From assembly GCA_903828675.1 (NCBI GenBank), contig CAIKND010000217.1:62001-126000 (forward strand): DNA of 64,000 nt. Reading direction: 5' to 3'. The translations under genes and the position numbers were made by a program. Of this stretch, positions 51,285 to 59,860 are shown piece after piece. This DNA is from an uncultured Acidobacteriaceae bacterium. GTDB taxonomy: Bacteria; Acidobacteriota; Terriglobia; Terriglobales; Acidobacteriaceae. Below the pieces are notes generated by a model. That model saw nothing but the letters and a program-made list of their open reading frames with translations, did no database searches and was not told where the DNA came from. Positions within the stretch are counted from its first letter, which is position 1, and each line of letters begins with the position of its first letter.

Positions 51285-53780
51285 TTAGGCCGGGTAGTGA
51301 ATTGTGTGCTTTCCCGGCGCCAGCTCCACCTCGATAAAGCTCCCGTTCGTCCGTGCCTTTCCTGGCTGCCCGCCGATCAAGACTTTTTCCTTCCCGGGCA
51401 CTTTATAGAGTCGCAGCGTCGTCCTGGTGTCCGGTGGAGTCGAGCACGCGATCGACAACTCACCGGCCGTATTCTTTGACCAGTCCATCTCCACCGGGCC
51501 AAACTCGGTCACAGCGACCCCGCGAGCCGAATCGAGATCGGCGCAGCGCGGCTCCACAACAATCGAGCGATCGCTCACCGGCCCCACCCTCCGAGCGCCC
51601 AGAACAAACGCGGTAAGGAAATAGCCAGGAACCATCCCATAGATGTGAGCCTTCGACCCTCCGGTGTTGCTCAGACCCTCCCACGTAGTTTGCCAGGGTG
51701 AATCCACATGCCCCTTCCATCCAGCCCTCATGCGCCCCAGCACTTCGAGATCCTGAGCCGTGTCGTCCATGCGATACAAGGCATTGAAAAGGTAGTAGTG
51801 CGACATGGGACCCTTGACGTCGTCCAGATGAGCCAGAACCCATTTCCTGACCGAACCGAGCCGCTCCGCCGGCGCAATCCCGCAATAAAGCGCGAAAAGG
51901 GCAGCCTGAACTGTCGGTTGATAACGTCCATCCACAATAGGCCCCGAAAACATGCGTCCATTCAATTGTTCGCTGGTCTTGGACCCCGGACCGAACAGCG
52001 CGCTGTCGTAAACTCCCTCTCTCTCGTTCCACAACAGGGCATTGAAGTCAGCGCGCAGGCGTACCGCGCTGGTCGCGAAAGCCTTGCTTCCGGCAGCCTC
52101 TCCAATTCTGCCGCCCAGGTAAGCCGCGTCGCAAAGCGCCCGGTAAACCAGCGCATTCAGGCCGGCCCCCTCGCACACCTGGTAGCGCAGGGGATTATCC
52201 CACACCTCCCACTCGCGCGCTTGCACCAGTCCACGCCCAGTGCGCCGGTCCAGAAACCACTGCATCAGCCGAATAAGCGTGGGCCATAACTCCTTCACCA
52301 GATGCTGGTCGTCCGAGCTGTCAAAGTACTCTCGCAGCAGAATGATCCAGTCGCACGAGCGGTCCTCCATGATGGCGTGGATATCCCATCGTTCCGAGCA
52401 GCTATGCGCCTTGATCTGTCCATCCGCTTGTTGCGTCAATGCGATTCTGCGCAGCAGAGCCTTCAGCAGCCGGCTGTCGCCCCAATGCTCTTTGCCTTCT
52501 TCGCCGGGCCCGCGCATCATCACCCGCGTGCAGTCGAAGGCGGGCGGACTGTCGTCGGTCCACTCAACCCGCTCGCGATCCGCGCAATCCACGTACGAGT
52601 CTTCACTCATCAACTCCAGCGACCTTGCGCAGATCTTCCACAACTGGCTAAGCATCGCATCGCTGCATTCGAATGCGCCCACGCGCTCAAACGGATAGCG
52701 AACCTCCACCGCCTCTGCCCGCTTTACCGTGACGCGCCCCGAGTTCAGGCGAACAGAAAGCCGGTTGAAGGCAAACGTGTCTCCACCGCTGTAGCGCTGC
52801 AGGCCGTCCTTCGCGACATAAGTGTTCTTGCCGCTCTTTGTGCCTTCCGGCAGGAGATAAGCGATCTCGATTTCGCTTCCTTCGTCCGCATCCAGATCCA
52901 GGTTGTGATAACCCTGGATGATCTCTGGCAAATCGAGCGCATTTTCCTTTCCTGGCTCTAAAACGATGGGCCATAGCCTCCCGCCGCTCCACTCTCTGGG
53001 CTTCTCCATTTGCAGCGGAATCGTGCTCGGCCAGACGGGGAAGAACTCCGGCCCTCCAACAAGTATCGAGTTCGGCCATCCGGCAGCAGAAAAGGCTGGA
53101 CTGGTCAGGTCGAAGCCTTGGCGTGCGTCGATGTGCTCTTCGATCGATGCCCATGCTCGATCTCGCCGGCCGAAAGAGAGCTCAGGCTGCGATTGCCAGC
53201 TTTCGTCCGTGGCGATGCTCTTCGCCGCCGCTCCCTGCCCAAGACGCACTACTGCGGCAAAACCCGGTTCGTGGCGCATGATCCGGCCTGTTGGAGCGTC
53301 GCGATGCACCAGAACGGCGATGACGTTTTTGCCTGTCTTGAGCTCTGCGGCGATCTCCCGCGTATCGTACTCCGGGCGCTGGTTCTGGAACCGGCTCGGA
53401 CCGCGCCCGCAATAGACTCCGTTGATGTAGAGCCGGTAGCGCGTGTAACAGAACAGCCGAATAGATGCATGGGAGGGAACGGCATCGAGCGAAAACTCCC
53501 TGGCAAACACTGCATGAAGGTCAGGTGTCTCATCCGGCTGTCGCTCATTCGACGAGGAGGCAATCTTCGCAGCCGGGCCATTTGCTTTGAGCGGCAACGC
53601 AACGGACACCGGCGACCAGATCATCTGCGCCGTGAGCTTCTCGCTCTCCGGGGTCCCGGCCAATGCGCTGGCATGGCCTGACATGAATGCCACTGTGGGC
53701 AGGGAAGCTGTAATGCCGGCAACAAGGCTACTCTTGAGAAAATCGCGCCTTTTCAAATCGGAACCTCTTCCTGGGCGCAT
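51285..53780 (-). CDS. alpha-L-rhamnosidase-like (GH78) protein with Tat signal
   Basis: 831 residues. The Tat motif is LKRRDFLKSSLVAG. A beta-sandwich region with RLFCYTRYRLYINGVYCGRGP comes first, then another with SGKNTYVAKDGLQRYSGGDTF, then an (alpha/alpha)6 barrel entered at EDSYVDCADRERVEWTDDSP, which corresponds to the conserved acidic block of GH78, and a C-terminal beta domain. GH78 enzymes release L-rhamnose from glycans, glycosides or pectin side chains. The acidic block deviates from the usual DCPQRDER-type sequence, so hydrolytic activity should be treated as likely rather than certain. Confidence 0.75.
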   Translation of the reverse strand: MRPGRGSDLKRRDFLKSSLVAGITASLPTVAFMSGHASALAGTPESEKLTAQMIWSPVSVALPLKANGPAAKIASSSNERQPDETPDLHAVFAREFSLDAVPSHASIRLFCYTRYRLYINGVYCGRGPSRFQNQRPEYDTREIAAELKTGKNVIAVLVHRDAPTGRIMRHEPGFAAVVRLGQGAAAKSIATDESWQSQPELSFGRRDRAWASIEEHIDARQGFDLTSPAFSAAGWPNSILVGGPEFFPVWPSTIPLQMEKPREWSGGRLWPIVLEPGKENALDLPEIIQGYHNLDLDADEGSEIEIAYLLPEGTKSGKNTYVAKDGLQRYSGGDTFAFNRLSVRLNSGRVTVKRAEAVEVRYPFERVGAFECSDAMLSQLWKICARSLELMSEDSYVDCADRERVEWTDDSPPAFDCTRVMMRGPGEEGKEHWGDSRLLKALLRRIALTQQADGQIKAHSCSERWDIHAIMEDRSCDWIILLREYFDSSDDQHLVKELWPTLIRLMQWFLDRRTGRGLVQAREWEVWDNPLRYQVCEGAGLNALVYRALCDAAYLGGRIGEAAGSKAFATSAVRLRADFNALLWNEREGVYDSALFGPGSKTSEQLNGRMFSGPIVDGRYQPTVQAALFALYCGIAPAERLGSVRKWVLAHLDDVKGPMSHYYLFNALYRMDDTAQDLEVLGRMRAGWKGHVDSPWQTTWEGLSNTGGSKAHIYGMVPGYFLTAFVLGARRVGPVSDRSIVVEPRCADLDSARGVAVTEFGPVEMDWSKNTAGELSIACSTPPDTRTTLRLYKVPGKEKVLIGGQPGKARTNGSFIEVELAPGKHTIHYPA

Positions 53781-53931
53781 GGAGTCATGTCCAACCCCAG
53801 CTCCTTAAGGAATCCGCAGTCTGATGAGAGTCACTCATCTTCTGCGTTCACATCTTCTCCTATACGGGCCTTCCTGGCGAGCACTCGGCGCCGGCAGGCA
53901 TAGGGAGTTGTCTTTCTGACAACGCCGTGAT

Positions 53932-53961
53932 TTGACTTTTTCGGCCGCGGACCGCGATACT
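53932..53961 (+). promoter_or_regulatory. promoter and upstream palindrome for metY leader
   Basis: TTGACT (53932-53937), an 18-base spacer and GATACT (53956-53961) form a plausible sigma70 promoter with start near 53968. Immediately upstream, GTTGTC (53907-53912) and GACAAC (53918-53923) make a perfect 6-bp inverted repeat, a possible operator. Transcription from here gives a leader of about 230 bases before metY. The rest of the gap from 53781 to 53906 shows nothing distinct. Confidence 0.5.
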
Positions 53962-54001
53962 TCCCATAATGCCGAACTCAAGGAAATGCGGAATTGCGGT
54001 C

Positions 54002-54067
54002 ATGGTCATGTGTATGTGTATGCCATGCGGACCCCTCCGCGCGGCTCTTGAACGGCAAATGCGCTAG
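54002..54067 (+). CDS. Met/Cys-rich leader peptide (putative attenuator ORF)
   Basis: A 21-codon ORF whose first nine residues are MVMCMCMPC: four Met and three Cys codons. It begins about 34 bases after the predicted transcription start and ends 24 bases before an intrinsic terminator that precedes metY, a gene of methionine and cysteine sulfur metabolism. A ribosome starved for Met or Cys would stall here. GGACCC at 54029-54034, inside the ORF, is complementary to GGGTCC at 54098-54103 in the terminator stem. The Shine-Dalgarno is weak (AAGGA 17 bases upstream), and overlapping frames at 53986 and 53994 also carry ATG/GTG starts, so translation is unproven. Confidence 0.5.
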   Translation: MVMCMCMPCGPLRAALERQMR

Positions 54068-54091
54068 GTGCGACCGATTCTTGAAGTCAAG

Positions 54092-54125
54092 CGGCCCGGG
54101 TCCTGAACAGGATGCGGGCCGTTTT
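54092..54125 (+). terminator. intrinsic terminator in the metY leader
   Basis: CGGCCCG (54092-54098) pairs with CGGGCCG (54115-54121), with an inner TCCT/AGGA pair closing a small loop, and TTTT follows at 54122-54125. Because it lies 75 bases upstream of metY and downstream of the leader promoter, it must be read through for metY expression, which implies attenuation. A further GC-rich hairpin lies between it and the metY AAGGAG box. Confidence 0.75.
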
Positions 54126-54199
54126 AGTTTCCGGGGCGGCTCATACACATTCCCCGCCGCACCCCGCAGTCAAACCAATCGAACCTGAAGGAGTTCACA

Positions 54200-55528
54200 A
54201 TGTCCGAACAGAAGCCGCAGTTTGCTACCCTTGCCGTCCATGCCGGCCAGTCGCCTGACCCCACGACGGGCGCGTGCGCTGTGCCCATCTACCAGACCGC
54301 GTCGTACGTGTTTCAGGATGCGGCCCACGCCGGAAGGCTCTTTGCGCTCAAGGAGTTTGGCAACATCTACACCCGCATCATGAACCCCACCACGGATGTC
54401 TTTGAAAAACGCGTGGCGGCTCTCGAAGGCGGCGTTGCGGGCCTCGCTACGGCCTCCGGCATGGCTGCGGAAACCCTGGCCCTCACTACTCTGGCTTCAG
54501 CCGGAGACGAGATCGTCTCCACCACCTCGCTCTACGGCGGCACCTACACTCTGCTTCGCTACACCTTTGCGCGGCTTGGCGTCACGGTGCGCTTCGTTGA
54601 CCCGGACGACTACGACGGCCTGCGTGCGGCCATCAACAGCAAAACCCGCGCCGTCTACGCCGAGACCCTGGGCAATCCCAAACTCGACGTGCTGGACATC
54701 GAGAAGTTCGCCTCCATCGCCCACGAGCACGGCCTTCCCCTGGTCATTGACAACACCGCATCTTCCCCTGCGCTGCTTCGACCCATCGAGTGGGGCGCGG
54801 ACATCGTCATCAATTCAGCCACCAAGTTCCTCGGCGGCCATGGAACCACCATCGGCGGCATCATCGTAGACTCGGGCAAATTTGACTGGGCTGCCTCTGG
54901 GCGCTTCGCCAACTTCACTGAGCCCGACCCCTCCTACCACGGTCTCTCCTATTCTGAGGCGTTCGGCCCCCTGGCTTTCATCCTCAAGGCCCGCGTGCAG
55001 GGTCTGCGCGATACCGGTGCGGCACTCTCGCCTCACAGCGCCTTCCTCCTGTTGCAAGGCATCGAGACACTTCACCTGCGCATGGAGCGCCACTCAGAAA
55101 ACGCTCTGTCCGTCGCCAAGCACCTTGAACAGCATCAGGGCGTCGAATGGGTCAACTATCCGGGGTTGGAGTCCAGTCCCTACCACGCCTTGGCGTCCAA
55201 GTACCTGCCCACCGGGCAGAGTGCTCTGGTCACCTTCGGCATCAAGGGTGGATTTGAAGCGGGAAAGAAGCTCATTGACGGGCTCAAGCTCTTCTCCCTG
55301 CTCGCCAACATCGGCGACGCCAAGTCCCTGGTCATTCACCCTGCCTCAACCACCCACCAGCAGCTTTCCCTCGAGGAGCAGGCCGGAACCGGCGTTACGC
55401 CTGAACTGGTGCGCCTTTCCGTGGGTATCGAGGACATTCGCGACATTATCGCCGACCTCGATCAGGCCATCGAAGCTGCCAACGGTCATGCCTTCACCGG
55501 CACAACTACCTGTATTGCTGCACAATAA
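54200..55528 (+). CDS. metY: O-acetylhomoserine sulfhydrylase
   Basis: 442 residues from ATG 54200, behind GAAGGAG. PLP-dependent Cys/Met metabolism family: FATLAVHAGQSPDPTTGA, YTRIMNPTTDVFEKRVAALEGG, and the PLP lysine Lys209 in SATKFLGGHG. The long insert and the C-terminal HPASTTHQQL with SVGIEDIRDIIADL fit MetY/MetZ type enzymes, which make homocysteine from O-acetylhomoserine and sulfide. It pairs with metX five bases downstream, showing direct sulfhydrylation in methionine synthesis. It is preceded by the attenuator-like leader. Confidence 0.93.
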   Translation: MSEQKPQFATLAVHAGQSPDPTTGACAVPIYQTASYVFQDAAHAGRLFALKEFGNIYTRIMNPTTDVFEKRVAALEGGVAGLATASGMAAETLALTTLASAGDEIVSTTSLYGGTYTLLRYTFARLGVTVRFVDPDDYDGLRAAINSKTRAVYAETLGNPKLDVLDIEKFASIAHEHGLPLVIDNTASSPALLRPIEWGADIVINSATKFLGGHGTTIGGIIVDSGKFDWAASGRFANFTEPDPSYHGLSYSEAFGPLAFILKARVQGLRDTGAALSPHSAFLLLQGIETLHLRMERHSENALSVAKHLEQHQGVEWVNYPGLESSPYHALASKYLPTGQSALVTFGIKGGFEAGKKLIDGLKLFSLLANIGDAKSLVIHPASTTHQQLSLEEQAGTGVTPELVRLSVGIEDIRDIIADLDQAIEAANGHAFTGTTTCIAAQ

Positions 55529-55533
55529 AAGTA

Positions 55534-56682
55534 ATGACGGAAACCCGCAGCGGGACCAGCATCGATCAAAGCGCGGCGCCAGCAGGATCCAAAACCCTGG
55601 CGCCTACGTACGAAGGCGACTTTGTGCTCGACGAGCACTTGTTGCTGGAGTGCGGCCGGACGTTGGCCAATCCCACGCTGCATTACGCCGTATACGGCCG
55701 ACTCAATGCCGCCCGTGACAACGCTGTGCTCATTTGTCACGCGCTCACCGGTTCCGCCCTGGTCAATTCCTGGTGGCCTGAGATCTTCGCCCCCGATGCG
55801 GTCTTGTCCTTAGAGCATGACTTCGTAATCTGCATCAACCTGTTGGGCTCCTGTTATGGCTCCACCGGGCCAGGCTCCGTGGATCCAGAGACCGGCGCGG
55901 TCTACGGGCCCGACTTCCCCCTGGTTTCCATCCGGGACAATGTCCGGGCGCAGGCGCGCCTGCTGGACTCGCTGGGTATCCGACGGCTCCGACTGGTGCT
56001 GGGCGGCTCCATAGGGGGCATGCAGGCCCTGGAATGGGCCATCCTTCAGCCCGATCGTGTCCACCGTGCGCTTATCATTGGCGTGGCGCCGCTCTCGGCC
56101 ATGGGCCTTGCCCTCAATCACCTCCAGCGCCAGGCCATTCAGCACGATCCGGAATGGGAAGGAGGCCGCTATTTACCCCAGCGCCCCCCGCGTCGTGGAC
56201 TGTCGCTCGCCCGGCAGATCGGCATGATCAGTTACAAATCCGCACCGCTCTTCGATGAGCGCTTCGGTCGCAAGCCCAACCGCAACGGAGAAGACCCGTG
56301 GGCGCCCGGAGATAGGGATGGCGGGCAGAATGGCAGCCTGCTCGGCGGGCGTTTCGACATCGCCGGATATCTGGACCACCAGGGCGATCGCTTCATTGAT
56401 CGTTTTGACGCCAATTCGTATCTGGCGATTCTCCGTGCCATGGATACCTGGGACCCGATGCGAGGCTGCGCCTCGCCCCAGGAGGCCTTTGGCCGCATCC
56501 GAGCCCGCCTCAGCTTCATCGGCATCAGTTCGGATTGGTTGTTTCCGGCCGAGACCGTGCGCGAATTTGCACATACCATTCGCATGGTCGGCGTCGATGC
56601 CGACTATAGGGAAATGGTCAGCGACCATGGCCACGACGCCTTTTTGGCCGAACAAGTGGAACTTGTGCGCCTGCTCCAATAG
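55534..56682 (+). CDS. metX: homoserine O-acetyltransferase
   Basis: 382 residues, alpha/beta-hydrolase fold. The nucleophile Ser159 lies in LGGSIGGMQALEWA; Asp in GISSDWLFP and His in DHGHDAFL complete the triad. NAVLICHALTG and TGPGSVDPETG are family motifs. It transfers acetyl (or succinyl in some members) to homoserine and feeds MetY. ATG 55534 is five bases after the metY stop, so the two genes form an operon under the same leader. Confidence 0.93.
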   Translation: MTETRSGTSIDQSAAPAGSKTLAPTYEGDFVLDEHLLLECGRTLANPTLHYAVYGRLNAARDNAVLICHALTGSALVNSWWPEIFAPDAVLSLEHDFVICINLLGSCYGSTGPGSVDPETGAVYGPDFPLVSIRDNVRAQARLLDSLGIRRLRLVLGGSIGGMQALEWAILQPDRVHRALIIGVAPLSAMGLALNHLQRQAIQHDPEWEGGRYLPQRPPRRGLSLARQIGMISYKSAPLFDERFGRKPNRNGEDPWAPGDRDGGQNGSLLGGRFDIAGYLDHQGDRFIDRFDANSYLAILRAMDTWDPMRGCASPQEAFGRIRARLSFIGISSDWLFPAETVREFAHTIRMVGVDADYREMVSDHGHDAFLAEQVELVRLLQ

Positions 56683-57150
56683 AACAAAACTCCGCCAGGC
56701 AAACCACACTGAGCTGCCTCAACGGACCGTTATCTGGCATTGCCACGCCAATTTAAGAACTTTGTCGTATGCCTGCCTTGATTCGAGGAAAATCCAACGG
56801 CGCCTTCCTCTGGAGAATTGGGCGCGCCCACGGTGCAGTGAAAATGGATCACAAAGAGATTTTTCCCCGCATATCCTGCGATTTCGGCCAAATTGCTGCT
56901 CTTTGGGCCCGGCGCTGGAAGCCGATTGTGGCCCCGCTCGGGTTGCCTGGCCGGGATGTTATTTTATTTGCAGCGCAACTTCGCTTGTCACGGGGGGCAG
57001 GGCTTTCTATAATCCATCCAACACCGCATTGGAAGCCGTGGTATCGTTTATCCGTCACCACGGTACTCAACCGCCATCAGGGCTGTTGCATATTCCGCGA
57101 GCGAGTGCGTGAATTTTGATCTCCATTTCGGCAATTCCCAGGAGCACTGA
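56683..57150. other. intergenic region upstream of a secreted TPR-like protein
   Basis: No coding frame with protein-like features was found; the frame 56769-57119 has no recognisable start context or family. Apart from the promoter at 56985-57013 and a leader of about 130 bases after it, nothing else was recognised. Confidence 0.5.
56985..57013 (+). promoter_or_regulatory. strong sigma70-type promoter
   Basis: TTGTCA (56985-56990), a 17-base spacer and a perfect TATAAT (57008-57013). This is the best promoter match in the window. It drives the secreted protein gene at 57151, leaving a 5' leader of about 130 bases. Confidence 0.7.
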
Positions 57151-58698
57151 ATGAAGAAGTTAGTCTTTGCATCGGTGATGGCATTGGCGAGCATTTCGCT
57201 CGTTTACGCGCCCACGCTGAGAGCTCAGGATTCGGACCAGATTACTATCAAGGATCCAGCCGAATTCAATGCCTATCAAGTCGCTACTACCCAGACTGAT
57301 CCGGCGGCCAAAGCATCGGCCCTCGAGGGGTTTCTGGCGTCCTACCCACAGAGCGTCGTCAAGAAGGCCGTTCTCGATATGCTCATCGATACCTATGGCG
57401 GCCTCAAAGACACGGACAAGGAACTAGGTGCGTCCACCCGGCTGCTTCAGGTTGACCCTAACAACATGAAGGGCATTTTCGTCTCGGTCGCACTCAAGAA
57501 GAGCCAGTGCGGCAAGACTAGTGATGCTCAGGTCTGCGACGACGCCGGAGCCCTTGCGCAAAAGGGCTTGTCTGCTCCCAAAGAAGCCTCTGTCTCCGAT
57601 GCCGATTGGAAGAAGATGACAGACGCAACCTATCCCGCCTTCCACTCCGCCATCGCTTTGGATTACCTGATCTCCAAGAAGGACTCCAAGGCTGCTATCG
57701 AGGAGTATAAGAAGGAATTGCTGATGTATCCGCTGGCTGCCACCACGAGCGGCCCTGGCCTGGTCGATACGCTGCAAATCGCTGAAGCCTATGCCAAGCC
57801 TGATGCAAGAGACATGGTGCAGGCCGCTTGGTTCTACGCCCGCGCCTGGAACTTCGCTCCTCCCGCCTACAAGGCTCAGATCGAACCCAAGCTCGAATAC
57901 TGGTACAAGCGCTATCACGGTGGACTTGATGGCTTGGATGCCCTCAAGAGCGCAGCTGCCGCCACCCTCTTCAAGCCCGATTCCGTAATCGTTGCTCCCG
58001 CGCCCACTCCTGACAAATTGGCTCATGATGCGTTGGTAGGCGGCGATCCGACCAAGCTGAACCTGGAAGACAAGGAATTCATCCTTGCCAACGGCGTCAA
58101 GGATGACGCTGAAAAGCTTTGGGCGTTGCTCAAGGGCCAGGCCACACCCGTCCCGGGAGTCGTGACAGAAGCCAATGCCGCTGCCGTCAAAGTTGCCGTC
58201 ACTCAGGCTGGCAAGACATCCGACTTTGTCGTGCATCTCACCGCTCCAGCGGCTTGCTCCACCATTCCAGAAGCAGGAACGGACGTGAAGGCGTTGAAGG
58301 AGTTTGTCCTCGCCAACGGCGTCAAGGAAGACACCGACAAGGTAGAGGCGCTTTCTCCGGATTATGCCAAGACAGTCAAACTCGCGGTTGAGGGTCAGGT
58401 TCCGGTAATCAGGGTTGCCGTTACCCAGGATGCCAAAGACAACAAGAACCCCGACTTCATCGTCAATCTCAAGGCTCCTCTGCCCTGCAAGGAAACACCT
58501 CCTGCGGGCTTTGAATTCAAACTCCAGCCCGCCACCGAACTGGACGCCACCTATGACACATATGCGCAGGTTGCTGCCACTGGTGCAAAGGGCCCGACCG
58601 CGCAGATCGTGCTTCGCGACGGTTTTGTCCAGGCAGAGAAAAAGAAGGTTGTTGCCCCCGCGCACAAACCGGCGCCCGGTCACCATCCAGCTCACTAA
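57151..58698 (+). CDS. secreted TPR-like protein with internal duplication
   Basis: 515 residues with Sec signal MKKLVFASVMALASISLVYAP. The first 250 residues are helical and TPR-like (for example DPAAKASALEGFLASYP, YGGLKDTDKELGASTRLL). Two repeats of about 70 residues follow, starting at EFILANGVKDDAEK (about residue 309) and EFVLANGVKEDTDK (about 384), each ending in a Cys/Pro-rich APAACSTIPEAG or APLPCKETPPAG segment. A His/Pro-rich tail ends the protein. The strong promoter suggests high expression. No catalytic motif is visible; I do not recognise a function. Confidence 0.6.
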   Translation: MKKLVFASVMALASISLVYAPTLRAQDSDQITIKDPAEFNAYQVATTQTDPAAKASALEGFLASYPQSVVKKAVLDMLIDTYGGLKDTDKELGASTRLLQVDPNNMKGIFVSVALKKSQCGKTSDAQVCDDAGALAQKGLSAPKEASVSDADWKKMTDATYPAFHSAIALDYLISKKDSKAAIEEYKKELLMYPLAATTSGPGLVDTLQIAEAYAKPDARDMVQAAWFYARAWNFAPPAYKAQIEPKLEYWYKRYHGGLDGLDALKSAAAATLFKPDSVIVAPAPTPDKLAHDALVGGDPTKLNLEDKEFILANGVKDDAEKLWALLKGQATPVPGVVTEANAAAVKVAVTQAGKTSDFVVHLTAPAACSTIPEAGTDVKALKEFVLANGVKEDTDKVEALSPDYAKTVKLAVEGQVPVIRVAVTQDAKDNKNPDFIVNLKAPLPCKETPPAGFEFKLQPATELDATYDTYAQVAATGAKGPTAQIVLRDGFVQAEKKKVVAPAHKPAPGHHPAH

Positions 58699-58707
58699 CG
58701 AGTAAAT

Positions 58708-58748
58708 CGGCCCGATGTTTTCTCTGATGGGGATATTCCATCGGGCCG
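58708..58748. terminator. first hairpin after the TPR-like gene
   Basis: CGGCCCGATG (58708-58717) and CATCGGGCCG (58739-58748) form a perfect 10-bp stem with a 21-base loop, 10 bases after the stop. No T-run follows, so it may stabilise the transcript or act with the next hairpin. Confidence 0.5.
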
Positions 58749-58794
58749 CTTGAGTCAAAGGCGCGTCACGCAATGTCTCGCTCCAGGGATCATG

Positions 58795-58823
58795 GGGGCA
58801 GCCTGTATACGGCTGCCCCTTTT
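58795..58823 (+). terminator. strong intrinsic terminator
   Basis: GGGGCAGCC (58795-58803), loop TGTATAC and GGCTGCCCC (58811-58819) followed by TTTT. A classical Rho-independent terminator for the secreted TPR-like gene. Confidence 0.88.
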
Positions 58824-58884
58824 CTTATCCCCGAACTAACAGTTCCAAGCCTCTACAACGCGGTGGTGGTAGTCTATCGGCAGC

Positions 58885-59766
58885 ATGGAACGATCTAAAT
58901 TCCTCTCCCTCGCCTTTGCAGTTACGGTTATTGTCTATGGCGGCGTCCCTGTGGTTTCACAGACACTACAGGATTCTTCCGCGAACCCCCTGAACCTCAA
59001 ACAAGTTCCTGAAATTGTCCGCCCCACGCCGTTCCCGCTTAACTCCGCACCCTTGGAGACTGCGCGATCAATCGAGGTCCGCTCCCCGGACCAGATGACG
59101 CAGAGAGATCGCGAACTCGAGGCGGATGCCGAGGCTTCCATCGGCGAGAAGGCCGGATTTGCCGACCTGGGATTCAACGAAGGCAAGTGGAACTATAAGC
59201 AGCTGGTGTGCCCGGCGCTGCCTAACCACATGTTCCTCCGCTTCACGCGCAACAATGGTGCTGGCGATATAAGCGTTTTCTCCGTTTCCATTCCGCGCGG
59301 CAACGAGGGCCGGGTGCGCATTATCCCCATTCAGCGCCGCGGGTATTCGCTCTTCTCCCCCGCGCCCATTAATGCCCTCACTATTTCAGCCTTCAACCAC
59401 GTTCGCGCCGAAGAGGGCTCTGACAGTGTCCCCGGCTGGCTCGGGACAGGCATGTGCTACGCCGCGCTGGCTGGTGCGTCTCCCCAGGCTCTACCGATAG
59501 AGGAGATGGCAGAGAGTAACAGGTACCCAGGGGCCTCAGCGCCCGCTTTGGAGATTCCCAAACAGGGTGGAGCCATCATCCGATTCACTGACGTGGCGCC
59601 GCTCTCCAAGCCAATGCAGTGGACCATGATCTTCAACGGCAAGGGGAAATTGCTCAAGGCTTCGCATGCGCCCGCCTCCATTTCCGCTCAGAAAGAGATT
59701 CAGCCATCTCTTCCAGAGCCGAATGCAAAGCCCGTTCCGCCTTCTCCAGTCGACCCAGGTAGATAA
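58885..59766 (+). CDS. secreted protein of unknown function
   Basis: 293 residues with a Sec-type N terminus (FLSLAFAVTVIVYGGVPVVSQ). The mature part is soluble-looking, with a Pro-rich segment near the N terminus and again at the C-terminal end (PEPNAKPVPPSPVDP). FADLGFNEGKWNYKQLVCPALPNHMFLRF is the most conserved-looking block. No domain is recognised. The region between its stop and the convergent ymdB-type gene (94 bases) shows nothing distinct. Confidence 0.55.
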   Translation: MERSKFLSLAFAVTVIVYGGVPVVSQTLQDSSANPLNLKQVPEIVRPTPFPLNSAPLETARSIEVRSPDQMTQRDRELEADAEASIGEKAGFADLGFNEGKWNYKQLVCPALPNHMFLRFTRNNGAGDISVFSVSIPRGNEGRVRIIPIQRRGYSLFSPAPINALTISAFNHVRAEEGSDSVPGWLGTGMCYAALAGASPQALPIEEMAESNRYPGASAPALEIPKQGGAIIRFTDVAPLSKPMQWTMIFNGKGKLLKASHAPASISAQKEIQPSLPEPNAKPVPPSPVDPGR

Positions 59767-59860
59767 CTCCGCCCTGCGCGCAAATCCAGCAACCGGTCGG
59801 CGTCGCGATGCGCCGGGACTATTTGCGGCGTCCCCTTCTGACTCTTTGCCAGGACGGCAC

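Noticed and set aside
54002..54125. SAM-type riboswitch upstream of metY
   Set aside because: None of the S-box, SAM-II or SAH core motifs was recognised; a leader-peptide attenuator explains the Met/Cys codons and terminator better. A covariance search is still needed.
53994..54188. 64-codon frame with several Cys codons in the metY leader
   Set aside because: It runs through the terminator stem, has no ribosome-binding site and lacks the Met/Cys alternation of the frame at 54002.
56769..57119. 116-codon frame in the metX-downstream gap
   Set aside because: No ribosome-binding site, no family features, and it spans the TTGTCA/TATAAT promoter of the next gene.
57424..58773. Long open frame opposite the TPR-like secreted protein
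   Set aside because: The forward gene has signal peptide, promoter and terminators; the reverse frame has none.
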